Shown here: piece by piece, positions 10,568 through 22,799 of the stretch
How the letters are laid out: every line of letters starts with the position of its first letter
How positions within the stretch are numbered: the first letter of the stretch is position 1
Made by a program: the position numbers and the translations under genes
Notes under the pieces: generated by a model
What the model saw: only the letters and a program-made list of their open reading frames with translations
Database searches by the model: none
Told to the model about the DNA's origin: nothing
NCBI RefSeq assembly: GCF_047495875.1
Contig: NC_092460.1
Coordinates: forward strand, 12,390,520 to 12,454,519
Source: Pithys albifrons albifrons
Taxonomy: Eukaryota > Chordata > Aves > Passeriformes > Thamnophilidae
Direction: 5' to 3'
Length of the DNA stretch: 64,000 nucleotides

Positions 10568-13500
10568 GAAAGCGGAGCGTGTGTTCCTGGTGTGATGCTT
10601 TGACTTCAGGCATAGAGAAGGAACAGGTTTCCAAGCGTTTGTATGTTGGAGGGCTTGGCCATACGGTGTCTAAGGCCGAACTGGAGGAAAGATTTGAGAA
10701 GTTTGGGCATGTTTTGGATGCAGAAATTATTACCAGAAAAGATGATCAGGGTATGTTTTGTTTTATCTTTTCAAGGTTCATTGCTTTTCAGTTTGAAGCG
10801 TGAAATGGAATTTTTGCTTCAGAGTCACTTTATTTTCACAAAATAGCTTAATTTTCAGTTTTAAAGGAAACACTGATATTACACAGAAGTTAACTGGATG
10901 TTTGTCATTGATCAGGGAACCCTGTGAAAACTTTTGCCTACGTCAGTGTCAGCATTTCTGATGCCGAGCTTAGAAAGTGTAAGTACATCTTTCTGGTTTT
11001 TACTTGTTGATGTTTTTGAGCCAGGTTGTTTTACTGATAACACATCTGATGTCACAACAGGATGTGGTCAAGGTAGAGCTTGTTTTATTCTGTTGCCTTC
11101 TTTAAGCTTCAATTTTATGGGTACCTTTCAGGTACAAACTTAAACCAAGTGAGCAGTGAGGTGTAATATCACGCTAAAGAAACGTCAGCCTGTCATAGAA
11201 GGAGGTGTAGTGAAGTCTGGGCTGTGCTTCTTTAACGTAAAAAATACTTATTTTCCCATCTCGTTGTTTTGCAGGCATGTCAATTTTAAATAAAACAAAA
11301 TGGAAAGGAGGGACACTGCAAATTGAGTTGGCCAAAGAAAGCTTTTTGCACAGGTAAAAATCAGTTTTTAAAAATGCGTGTTGCTGCTCAAGTTACCCCT
11401 CTTCTGTTTATCTGATAATATTATGGCTGTGCTTTCATCTTCTACACTCTTTCAGTTTTCATAGAGAGTGGTGGAGTGTTGATTCATGTGTGATACTGCA
11501 ACGTGATTTATGTTGTTATTCCCTTAAAGGGAACGTCAAGGTGTTGATTCCTTGAGCAGTGGGTGGTTGCTGTTCTGTGGGAGGGGGTCCCTGCCAGCTC
11601 GAATCCAGCACATGGGCTTTATTTAGTAGAGTACTTTTCCCATGTCTGATGTACTTCTTGGTACAGGCTTGCCACAGAGAGGGAGGAAGCAAAGCTGCAG
11701 AAAGAAAAGCCACAGAGAAATAACCAAGCATGTCTGTTGGAATCACTGAAAAAGGCTGGAGTTGTGGACTTCCACATGAAAGCAGTCCCGGGTACAGAGG
11801 TGCCAGAACACAAGGTATGCTGGGGGAGATGTGTAAGAGAAGTAAACCAAGAAAAAGCAAGCTCATTATATCTAAATTTATGCTAAATCTCTGTGCCTTA
11901 TGTAAAGACATGTAATTATTGGGGGTGACAGTCCAAGTTGTGAAAAGTGGGCTGAAGAAATACCTCCTGTAGAGACAAGGAGAAGGCTCCTGTTATTCAG
12001 AGAGAGTGCTCAGGCATTGGAATGGGCTGCCCAGAGAGGGGGTGGATTCCCCATCCCTGGAGGTTTTTCAACTGAGCTTGGCCGTGGCACTGAGTGCCAT
12101 GATCTGGTAAAGGGACTGGTGTTGGACCAAGGGTTGGACTTGATGATCTCAGAGGTCTTTTCCAACCCAATCCATTCTATGATTCTGTGATTCTTTGCAG
12201 TGACTGGAAATAATTGTGATCTGCTTGTCCCCTCTCGTGGTGTTAAATCAGGAAATGCTTTGTTCCTTGTGTATGTTGGGAATTTGCATAAGCCTGTAGC
12301 ATAATGTACATTCATGTCACCCTTAAAAGCTTGTAAAGAGACTGTGTGACTTACTTTTATACAGCACATAATTTTTGGTGGCTGGGCTGTCAGGAACTGC
12401 TCTCTGTGCTTCACATTCAGGATTAGGGTCTGCACGTGCTTACAAGAGGAAGATTAAAATCACTGAACATGCAAATTAAGACAGGAAAAATAATATTAAT
12501 TGGAAAGTTTTGAAAATTATTTGCAAAGCACAGAATGGTGTTAGAGGGATTTTTGTGTGTGTGTGGCAAAGGGGAAGAGAGCAAAATAATAGTGATTCTG
12601 TCTGTGCAGTGGCTGCTGTTAACTCATAAACCAGAAGCCATATATTAGACATAGTACTTGCAAAGTAAAGAAATTTACTACTTTGTTATCATTCTTTATT
12701 TGCAGGTCGTAGAAGTTTGGGGTTTTGGTTGGCTTTGGGTTTTGTTGTTTTTGAGAAGGAAGCTGGCTAAGTTGCACAGTACGATTATATCTCACTAAAG
12801 AGCATAAACAAAAATGAATTAGTCACAGATGGTTCTTTTATTAGTAGTTCTGTTATCCAAGAACAAACATCTTTCTCTGTTCCAGGGTTACTTCCACTCT
12901 CTTTTTGTTTAACACCGTTTACTTTTCTTTTCCTATAGAAGTGGGTTGTTGGTAAATTTGGCAGAGTCTTGCCTGTCCTCCACCTCAGGAATCCGCAAAA
13001 GAATAAAATATCCTTTTCCTACTGTCTGGGCATAGGCACAGTTCCCTTCCTTCTTCTGTCATATGGAGAAACAGTTGCTGAACAGTCTTAATTTTGATTG
13101 CTATGTCAGACTCAATTTACTGAATCCCTCAAGTGTGTCTTGCAGTAAATTTGTGTGATTTGGAGCAGTTTCTTAGACTGCACAAGTCAGTTGCTTAAAG
13201 ACATGAGATGAAAAAGGGCTCCTTGTTGTCCTTTCGTGTAGAATTCAGCCTGTTCAGAAAGACTCGAGTCTGTTTGCTGGAGGAATCTTGTTTTAATTCC
13301 TTAACTCAGACCAACGTTGTGAAATATGACCCCTCAAAGTACTGCCATAACCTGAGGAAGCTGGAGCCAGACCGGGCACAAGCAGCTCCTGTGCCTGAGC
13401 TCACCCAGCACTTGGAAGGGAGAGATGTCAGTGCAAACAGGAAACGACAAGGAGAGTTCTCTGGGATGAAGAAACCACCTAAAAAACCGAGGCCACTGTG

Positions 13501-16500
13501 CAGTGAGGCCCTGAATGGAGCAGCAGCTCTGTCCTCTGGGTGCCAGCCCCGTCCAAAACACACCAGCTCACCACAACTCAGCCAGAGATCAAACCCCAAA
13601 CCCAATGACGAGTTGAAATTGCCTCCATCGAGGAGTCTGGATAGTAAAACGCCAGGCAAAGGTTTATCATCAGATCAGAGGAATGTTAGTGGAGTTACAG
13701 CTCGAAATAACACGAGTGTTTCTGACAGTGATGTTGATTCTGAAGAGGAGATCAGAGCCATGGTAAAGAAAGAGACAGAAAAATGGAAAGCTGGAAATGC
13801 TGAGACTGAAAGTGACCCCTTGGAAATCGCTGGGGATGATTTTGGATTAAAATACAGTAGTCACTGGTCCTTAAGCAAGCCAGATGCCATGAAGAAAACC
13901 ACTAAAGGAAGTTACAAAGAGACTGTGGAATATGGTAATGGTTATGATTCAGCAGGTACAGATGAAATTATTGCTGAAGGTAAAACTCCAGATCCAAATA
14001 GCAGCAAAACTGCAATTTTAGAAGATTCTGAACAGATGAAGGTGGAAAGTAAAAAAATCCTAGCTAACAAAAAAAGTGCTTTGTTAAATGACTCATCACT
14101 GAAAACTCAAAATGTAGAAGGAGAACACATTGAAAAAAAGTGGAAAATTAAAAAATCCAAAATTGGTGCATTGCAAACTTCAGCAGTTACCAGTACAGCA
14201 GAGACAAGTGATAGTGAGAGCTCTCACTCGGAGTCTGAGCAAGGGGAGTCTGAAATCAGTTCTGACTATGAGTCCATGATGCAAAACTGTTACCGCTTAG
14301 ACCTTTCCTTACATGACTTAAAAGCATTGGCTGCCAAAAACACTGGGACACCTGCAGAGGAATCTGATGGTGCACAGAGTTCTGCTCAGTCCCCTGCTGA
14401 AGAAAATCCTAAGGGTAATGCAAATAAACCAAAACTTCCTAAATGTCACCCTGCAGATAAAAAAAAAAAGCATCTCTCCTGACGATGTGCTGGCTGATAT
14501 TTTAGCAGGGGAGAATAAGGAAAGCTCCAAGGGACAAAATAATTCACGTTTGAAATATCAGCCCTTCAGGGGAATGGGGTCCCTTTGTGTGAAAGAGTCA
14601 ACTAAGGACAGTACTGGGTTAAAAAAGGGGTCTGTAGGTTTAGGACTTGGAGCTTGTGTATTTTCTTCTGGGGAGGAGTCATCTAAAAGACAGCCCAAGA
14701 ACCATCCATTGTGTGCACTTCAAGTCAGCAGTAAAAAGAGACAAAATGTGCCCAGTGAGCAGCATGAGGCACCGTCACCTGGTGCCTCCTCAGCAGATGA
14801 GAGACATCAGCCTGTTTCCAGGCCATGTTTACAGGGGAAGAAAAAAGACAGGAGTTCTCCACAAGACCACAGTTCAGAGCATGGAGCTGCCTCTCCCAGC
14901 CTTGATCAGAGTGACAGTGAGAGCAGTGACAGGGACAGCAACGCTGCAGGGGCTCTGAAACACGTTAAACGGCAACGGGAGAGCCCAAAACTGCTTTCCA
15001 AAAAAATGAAGATGAATGTAAGCAATAAAAAGCCAGAACGCGAAGCTAATACATGTGAGAACAGGAAGACAAGCCTTCCAGAAGATAAGGAGCTTTGTCT
15101 TCATGCTACTTCTTCAAAGGAATCTGCAAGAGACAAACAGGAGCAAGACAACCAGAGGAGGCTGGCGGCTCTGGAGGAGAGACACAGGGAGAGAGAACTC
15201 CAAAAGAAACTCATTCAAGGAGCACTTTCGAATCTGGTAATTACACTCACAACTTTTATCTGAATAGTCCAGAGTACAAGGAAAAGGGTAATTAATGTAT
15301 GTGAATTAAGATTCCTAAAAATCATAGTCTGGATCTTCTGATACATTGCCAGTTTTGAGTATATACAAAATCCTGCATACCTCGTCCCTGGAATGCCTCT
15401 GGAGTTGCAGGAGGAATAGCAGAGGTCATGGAAATGCCTTTTAGATACTTCTGTATTAGTGCAGCAAGTACTTGCTGTGTTTGACCTGACATTTCCCCCT
15501 TTCCTAGGACGGCCAGCCAGCAGGGAAGCACAAACACATCCTATTCGATTCAGACACGGAAAATGAGACGTTGAAAAAAGACGCAAGTTTGGGAAATATG
15601 CCTGGAGAAGTAAGTGTTATTAGGCAAAAGCCCTGTGTGACCATGCCTTTTGTTCTGAAGATTAGATTTCCTAGTGAAGTGCCAGAGAAATGTAGGTAAG
15701 TTTTGAATTAACATCAGACAGGTTTGACAGTACTTAACCATTCATCTGAGAAAGCTTGAGAGCTTGGAGAATTTGGAAGGAGTTTGAGATTGGTACAGAA
15801 GGTATTCTAACTTAGAAGAGAAAGAACTTCTGTATAATTAGTGTTGAAATTCCTCTGCTTTTAGGCAAAGGCAGGGGAGGAGATTGGGCTTGAGCAGTAC
15901 AGAAGTACTCTGCTCTTTCTGAGACTGGATGAACTGCTAAGGCAGTATCTTGTTTTTGTTGAGCTCCAAAGAACTGTGTAAGGTTTCGTCTTTACTATCA
16001 TTAGCAGACTCCTCATGATTTTACTGCCATGGTTTAGTACAATTAAATACTTATTTTTTTCTCAAATAGAACTTCTTATCTATGACATTTTTTAATCGCA
16101 TCTCTGCTAAAACTTTAAAGCATTGGGTTTGCTTTTGTTGGGATTTTGCCTTATAAATGTATTGAGATTAGGACCATTATCGTTATTTAGCCATTGACAT
16201 TTTTACCTTCCTTGATGTAATCAGAAATTTGCAATTTTTTAACTGTTGTAAAATCTGAGTTGCCCATTTGTAATGGTTCTACCCATGGCTTCCTCAGTAA
16301 CCACTGTATCTAAGGAAGTTACAAGTATTCCACATGTGTCTTCCACATAGTAGGGGAGGAGGGGTTTTTGGTTTTGGTTGTCCCTTTTTCCTTGGCCGGG
16401 GTTGCTGGTGGGAGAGGCTGGAGTCTGATCCCTTCGGTTGCTGGTGGTTCTCCTGTCCTGGGTGAGATTGTTTCATGCTTGTTCCCCTTCCTTGAAGTTT

Positions 16501-19500
16501 TTAATTGTGTTTGTCTGTTTCATTTGGGTTTTTTTTGCTTTGGTTTTGTTTCTTCCCAATTTTCTTGTTGATCAGTCCCCTTTTCCCTTTCCCCTGGGGG
16601 TGGGATCCTACGTACTGTGTACACAGTGTGATTGTGAATGTTAGAAAATATAATTTCTTCTTTTTATTCATTTCAGTTTCTTTTGAGTTAATTTCTTTTC
16701 AGTGTTTCTTCCGTTTGCTGGGGAGGCTTTTGAGAGGGGGGAAGGGGGGCCAGTCGAGAGTTGGTAAAAAGCTAGGCTAAACCTGGACACCATTACGTGG
16801 ATATTTTGCCCATGATGAAATGGAATAATCATAATTTTAATTTTATAATTATAAACCAGAGTTGCACGAGGTGTGTATACAAGATAAGATTGGCAGCATG
16901 TTGATCAGTGCTGGAAATGCACAGGGTTGTGCAGGAAATCCACTTTTTCAGGAAAACTGGAAAGCACATGAACAAAGTTGGTACTGATTTATATTCTCAG
17001 ATGTAAATAACCTCCTTCTTTTGTTTTTCCTTTTTGTTTAACAAAGGATACATCTGCTCCCAAGCCTTCAGGCAAACTGTTTGACAGCAGTGAGGACGAG
17101 GAAGACAACACGGACGATGAACGATTCATAATTAAGCCACAGTTTGAAGGCAAAGCTGGGGAAAAAGTGAGTGAACCCATCACTGGAATTTAATTTTCCT
17201 CTGAGAGTCTATAGGGCCACTTCAGAGGAACAGAACTGGTAGGCTTGTATTATTACTGAGTATGATTTATATCAATTTAAAATAGAATTCCCTTCAACAG
17301 AGGAAAGAGTGGCCATGGAGGAAATAATGTGTGGTGTTATCTTTGTATCCAAAGAAATTCCTGGAAAAGGCCTCAAGAGCTAAAGATTATTAGTATGTTG
17401 CCATGAAGTATGAAAAGAAAGGGATTGAACGTTGCTGATTTCCTCCTCCAGTGCTTAAGAGCACTTGTTTCATTTGTTTAGCTCCTGAGGCTGCAGTCCC
17501 GATTTGGCACCGATGAAAGATTCCGCATGGACGCCCGATTCCTGGAGAGTGACAGTGAGGAGGAAGGTAAAGCTGCCCATACTTCCTGGTTACTGGTAGT
17601 AATGGAGCCATATCATGGAGCTTTAGCTTTTGAAGCACCTTATGGCCTCCTTTGGCTTCTTTGGTGATCCCTTAAAAGAAAACCACCCACCTTGCTGTGG
17701 CTCTGCATGGGAAACACCAGGGGTGGCTGTGCTTTCTTAAAGGTGTATGCTGCAAAAGTATTTGGAACAGCTGAGTGAGGCACATGTGCCTAATAAAACA
17801 ACATTTGAGACTATTTTTAATACAGCATGATATCAGAATGTGTTTATCCACATTGAAAAACTGGGTAAGCGGTGACTTAGAAAAACCCCCTTTTGGATCA
17901 TTATATTCATTTAAACTGTTTGTTTTGTAGCCATCCTGCAGCCTGTGGCTGATTTGGCAGTCTTAAGTAGGGTCATTTTTTTTCTTTAGCAGCAGAAGGC
18001 AGAAAAGCTGAAAATAGAAAAAGTTTGAATATCCACCCCCAAGAAAAAGAAATTAACCCAGTTTTCAGGATTCAATTTCTTTCTGAAACTTAAATTTTTG
18101 CCTCACTCTGCTATTCCCTTCATTGCTTTCATGTGATCTTCTGTAGAGCATCAGCAGTGGCAGAGGGGTTGCAGTTACATGACAGCAGCAGGAAACATGT
18201 TAAATACCTGATCTGGCCTTCACATGAAATAGATGCCCAGAACTGTTCTAACCCAAGATTTTCTACAGTGCAAGGCACAAAGTCTCTGAGTAGCTTTTAG
18301 ATAAAGGAAGCGATGTGTTGATAGACGTGAGCTCTGCTAGTACTGTAGTGATACTATGCATCAAATATCACAGGCTCAGCAGGGAAAATATAATGTATTT
18401 CTTGTTATCTTAGCAGAGACAAAGAGCTTGAAGGCAGATGAGGAAGACGAACTTGCTGCAGAGAAAAAGAAAACTCTGCAGATACTGGGAAGCCTCTTGA
18501 ACATCAACCTGGAACAGCCTAAGCCAAGTAAAACAGCAACAAGTGCCAAGAAATTCAAGTATGAATCATCTGCCATCAGTGAAGGAGTTCTAGGGTGGCT
18601 TCAGTTTTGCCGGTGTTTCCTAACCAAAATTTCTGCCTAGATGGCTGAGGAAAGTACTTCCTTTCTTGTGTGTATTTGAAGTCAGTATTTAATGGAATTC
18701 CCAGGCACTGACTAGCAGGGACTTTCTAAATGTCAATTACATTTTGGAGAGATTTTGGTGAAGAAGCCAATTTGAATTTGTATCCTACTGTAAAGGTTTG
18801 GGGTAGCTTTCATTTGAGTCTTTAGAGTGTCTCATGGTTTCTCTTTGCCTTTCTATTTTCTTAGAGACATTAATGCCCTCCGTTACGATCCCACCAGACA
18901 GGACCACACAGTTTTTGAAAGGAAACCAAGTACTACAGAAAAGGAGAGGTAATATTACAGCTTGGTAACTATAGTTGTGATGTTTCTCCCCTTAGAGAGA
19001 AGCCTATGGCAGCAGACTGAGTTTGAAACTACGCAGACTGCTATTTTCTCTTTAGTCCTCCCTGTGATTGCAGAAATCAATATACAATAGGAATTGTGAG
19101 CACTAAAACCGGCATGCAGTGTCATCTTTTCTTTGTAGTCCATCTACTCTCTGCATGCCATTTTCTGTCCTCACTGAAGGTGAGAAAGGTCAAGTCATGG
19201 ACTTGAAGATTTGAGAAGTTTTCAAGAGACATGTGTATTAGCTCTTATCCTGTGAAAAAGCATATTAGCTCTTAACATTTCTTTTGCCAGAAGAGAAATC
19301 TGTCCTAAGTATCTTCATTTATGAACTACCACATGTTAAGTGAAAAGTCCCATAATGATGTGGGTAATAAAAAGGAGGCTTGTTCCTGCCTTTAGAATCA
19401 AAGCTCAGATGTTTCCCCTGCACTGCTCTCTCCCTTAAAAGTGAACTCCTCATCAATGTGCATGGCTGAGTTTAGGAAAACATCAAGAGCCAGGTGGCTC

Positions 19501-22500
19501 TTTCTTTTAAAAACAGCTGTGTTGTGTTACTGTCCTCAAACAATCCCATTTCAGTAAAGCTAAAAGGAAGAAGAAGAAGAAAGAAGAGAGTGAGAAACTG
19601 CCTCAAGTGTCTGAAGAAGTCTATTATGATATTGCTGCTGATTTAAAAGACTTATTTGGATCTTCAAAGAGCCAATCAGAGAAACGTGAGGGAATACCCT
19701 GGGACAAAGATGATGCAGAAGACTCTGCCCCACCTGACCATTTGGAACCTGTCTCTGGGAATAACACAGCTCAGGAGCCGAGTGGTTTCAAGTTTTCCTT
19801 CTTTGGAGACACAGTGAAGTCAGGTGTAAAAGAAGGTAAGAGCAGGACAGTGCAATTTCTAGTGAATGGCTCACGTCGGGCACTGTGCAGGACTACGGTG
19901 CTTAGAAATTCAGAATCCAGGGCATTTTCAGAGGCAAAAGTGAGTAATGAGGCAGAATCATTATGATCTTCAGTTACACTTGCCAGGATTGTGGTAGCTC
20001 AGCTTGCGCCCCAGGAATCTTGAAAGGGATGTTTTGAGAAAGAACGATTATTTATTTGTTTTTTTTAAACAGTGATGGACGTTGTTGTCATCCCCTACAT
20101 TTCTCAGACAGGGAAAAAGGTGATATGCCAAGTCAAAGTTTCACACAACCCAACAAGATTTGAAATCAAAGGTGTCTTAATGGAGTAATGTGAGCAAAAG
20201 CAAATCTGGAGTTGACGCCAAGAACATTCAAGATTGCTTTATTATTTACTTAATTTTCTTATTGTACCTTTAGAAAATTGAAACTGAATGACCCATGACT
20301 ATAGGGGATATAAGTGTTACACACTCAAGATTAAAACATACTGAATTAAGTCAGTCAGTAGGGTAGGAAACAAAACAAACCATGTGAAGTTAAATGAAAG
20401 ATTTAAAACAAACAAAGCCCCCCACATTTTTGTTGACTTCAGAAAGGATTCACTGTTCTGAATGCACTAATAAAGGTTTCAGGATATGAAAGAGACCCCC
20501 AGAACAAAGTGAAAAATACCTGAGCAGAGATGTAGTTCAGAAAGCCCGAGAGGGGGAGGTTTCCATCCTTCTTAAATCTGCTTTTCCAATGTAAGTTCTT
20601 CACTGGGAAGTAGGGTTTTTTGCTGGCAAGTAGAGGAATAATCTGATTTTTTATTTCAATTGTGATAATCTTGCAGAGCCCTACATCCTTGAAACAATAA
20701 AACCTGCAAAAGTCACATGGCAAGAAGATCCACGTTTCCAGGACAGCAGTTCTGAGGATGGTGATGAGCCAGAGGCATCAGAAATTGAAAAGGATCAAGA
20801 AATGCAAGTTGTATTTGTTTTCTATTTGGTTGTAGTAATTTGCTGCTGTGAGAATATTAATAGCAGCACTCAGGTCCTGGGAAACTGCTGTCTTCATTCC
20901 ACATCTCTGAGCAACGGAAGTTATCCTGGAAAACCATTCCTTGCTGCACAGAGTGTAACAGTGAAACATCCCAACAGCCCATTTGCTTTGACCTTGAGTA
21001 TAAAAATACAAAAGCTGAGTTTGTGGTTGAACACTGGAGAAATTAAGTGGGTAATTTTGGTTCAACCCAAACCAGGTTTGGTTTGGCCAAAAGTCAGAGA
21101 CGTAGTAAATTTTCTTTTATAAAAGGGTCTTTTTTATAGGAGACCAAATTTGGTTACTGTGAAGGAATGTTCTTCCATGCATTCTGTTTCTCTGAAGCAC
21201 TACAGCTTTAACTTGCATTAATGGAATTTGACAGTAACTTTCTTGATGTTAAAGTTTCCTTGTGTTTGTCCAGGTTTCTTTGCTTGCCACAAAGAGAAAG
21301 TACAAGATTTTTCTTCTTCTCCAAAGACGATGAACGACTGAGAGGTACAACAGAACTTACTCACTGTCACTCCTTTTTTGGTTTCTTTCAAAAGTCTTAC
21401 TGAAAGTCAGGGAAGAAGTCCTGTCTAGTTATTTGTTCTGTAACACAGGTGAGAGGTTTAAGGAAAAAAATAAATTGCAAGTTTTCATTCGTATTTGTGG
21501 TCTAAATTGAGGTAGAATCCCATGACAAACTGCTGGTAACAAAAACGCTGACCATCTGTCTTGCTTCCATTTTTTTTCAGAGAATTGCCTAATATGTACC
21601 TGGCCTTTTAGGGCTTACCAAAAAAAAATCACAAATGCCTTTCAGGCATATATATCATCATTAATTTTTTCCTGTCCTTCTGGTGTTACTATTCATAGTG
21701 TCGAATACTCTTATTAGCCACATATGTCCACATCGTTCTTGATTCTAATTAATGTGGATTGTTTTTCTTCTGAATATAGTGAATTTTGTATTTAAAAACA
21801 AACAAAACAGCAGCAAAAGGAAACATTCACAGCCTCGAACAATTCCACAGACCACAACAAGAATTGCTTCTGATATTTTATGCAGTAACTTATCAGGACA
21901 GTCTCAAATAATGTTTTTTTCTTGAGACATATGAGGTAACAGTCATGAACTGTCTTGCTGTGTTCATACAATTAGTGCACTGAAATCTTCCAGCCTGTCT
22001 GATTTACAGGCCCTGTTGAAAGTGAGACCTCAGTCCTCAGCAGGCATGAATTTTCTTGGGAGATGTGGGGTAATGGTGCTGAGCTCTTAATGAAACAGGT
22101 GCAATTTCACTGCAGTTCCTATCTTGGCATATTAACTGCTGCTGCCTTTTGTTTTCTTTAGTACACAGGGCAGTAGTTCAGAGCATTTCTGTTGGAGCCA
22201 ATCATGTTGTGGGGGATAAGAGATTATGAATGATAGGAAGAATATGAAGGATAGACCTTCTGACTTGATTGCTGTCTTGCTCATGAGTTTTACAAACAGC
22301 AGCATTTTCAGAAGTGTTTAAGGAAATCAATTTGTTCTTTTTTGGGCAGAGGGCCCAAAGTTATTTTGTAGATCAGTTGATCTCAGTGAAGAACAAGATG
22401 GTTGGGAAGATAGACGAAGATTATTGATTGAGGTGAGTATTTAACATCTCTTCCTTGGTAACTGTGGGCATGAGGAGGGAACACGGCTGCTTATTTGCAT

Positions 22501-22796
22501 GAAGAATTAAGTTCAGGACCTCTAGAAAGGCTGGCAATTTTGTAATTGCCGAGGAACTAAACTTCTGTAGTATACAAGTGTGCATAACCATGTTATGATG
22601 TCCCGTCAGGTAAATTAGTGAATCTCTGTAATGTACAGGACCAGTTACTTAAGTGTATGTAAAGATACAGGTGAATCTAGAAACTTGTATTAATCATTAT
22701 TATTTTTTTCATAATTTTATGTTGTATTTTAAATATTTCCAGGAATGCAGGAAGAAGCATAAGGATGCAAAAAGGAAAGTGAAAGCAAAACAATAA
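10568..22796 (+). CDS. NOL8: NOL8, nucleolar protein 8 (RRM protein), unit A copy
   Basis: NOL8 is a nucleolar RNA-binding protein linked to pre-rRNA processing, the helicase DDX47 and Rag GTPases. Coding exons: 10,568-10,750; 10,916-10,978; 11,275-11,353; 11,667-11,814; 12,939-13,007; 13,316-15,236; 15,508-15,609; 17,047-17,166; 17,482-17,566; 18,417-18,558; 18,865-18,948; 19,555-19,835; 20,677-20,803; 21,274-21,344; 22,350-22,432; 22,743-22,796. Phases agree at every junction. The first three exons encode the RRM (RNP2 LYVGGL; RNP1 KTFAYV). The big exon carries [12 protein letters not shown] and acidic/serine-rich tracts. The C-terminus has [28 protein letters not shown] and [11 protein letters not shown], all NOL8 hallmarks. 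Expected length is about 1,188 aa (human about 1,167). Two lesions: ATA (10,612) where the initiator is expected, and one extra A in the A11 run at 14,459-14,469, which would stop translation at 14,482 (about 554 codons). AATAAA at 22,792 overlaps the stop codon. Confidence 0.9.
10612..10614 (+). other. NOL8: Expected NOL8 start codon position reads ATA
   Basis: The RRM frame reads ATA-GAG-AAG-GAA-CAG seven codons before KRLYVGGL, the spacing at which the human protein has its initiator Met. Upstream in the same exon the frame is open but has no ATG back to the acceptor at 10,567. Candidate first-exon ATGs do not join in frame. Either the start was lost (ATG to ATA) or a non-AUG codon or an unseen upstream exon is used. 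The same ATA occurs in unit B at 50,457-50,459. Confidence 0.7.
11990..12196 (+). mobile_element. CR1 LINE 3' end fragment in NOL8 intron (unit A)
   Basis: The sequence includes GGCTGCCCAGAGAGG, CCCCATCCCTGGAGG and TTGGACTTGATGATCTCAG. It ends in ATTCTATGATTCTGTGATTC, the 8-bp repeat tail of avian CR1 elements. It is 5'-truncated as most CR1 copies are. An opposite-strand open frame over it is not a gene. Confidence 0.92.
13008..13315 (+). other. NOL8: U12-type AT-AC intron in NOL8 (unit A)
   Basis: The intron starts ATATCCTTTT, a strong match to the minor-spliceosome 5' splice site. Near its end it has TTCCTTAAC, matching the U12 branch-point consensus, about 11 nt before a terminal AC (13,314-13,315). 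With AT-AC ends the exons join in phase 0 ([12 protein letters not shown]) and align without gap to the mammalian protein. No GT-AG alternative fits both ends. Confidence 0.85.
14459..14469 (+). other. NOL8: A11 homopolymer frameshift in NOL8 large exon (unit A)
   Basis: The frame reads GAT then eleven A, then GCATC, giving HLS-stop at 14,482. Removing one A continues into [15 protein letters not shown], which stays open to the exon end at 15,236 and joins the next exon in the correct phase. The frame is therefore one nucleotide too long here. Unit B has the same A11 run at 54,304-54,314. Confidence 0.9.
16210..16800 (+). other. About 590-bp NOL8 intron segment absent from the NOL8 pseudogene copy
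   Basis: Unit A (and B at about 56,055-56,645) carries this segment between exons 8 and 9. The partial NOL8 copy at 30,830 passes directly from the left flank to the ACGTGGATATTTT-like right flank, with about 20 bp of different sequence at the join. It is either an insertion in the full copies or a deletion in the partial one. The segment is T- and G-rich. I see no clear terminal repeats, so I do not call it a transposon. Confidence 0.6.
20804..21273 (+). other. NOL8: GC-AG intron in NOL8 (unit A)
   Basis: The donor reads GCAAGT, the usual form of GC-AG introns. Splicing from 20,803 to the CAG acceptor ending at 21,273 joins AT+G (Met) and gives the frame leading into [15 protein letters not shown]. 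The nearby GTTGTA donor would give the wrong phase. Retention would add about 106 codons of unrelated sequence. Confidence 0.8.
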
Positions 22797-22799
22797 ATA

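Noticed and set aside
12010..12435. Minus-strand 141-codon frame in a NOL8 intron
   Set aside because: Overlaps the antisense of a CR1 LINE 3' end.
13208..13315. Upstream extension of the large NOL8 exon starting MKKGSLLSF
   Set aside because: This is intron sequence in front of the AT-AC acceptor; the protein family resumes only at VVKYDPSKY.
20074..20190. Possible extra exon with [13 protein letters not shown] between two NOL8 exons, conserved in all three copies
   Set aside because: A TTTAAACAG acceptor precedes it, but the human protein joins the flanking exons directly and it ends in a stop. I cannot support it without RNA data.
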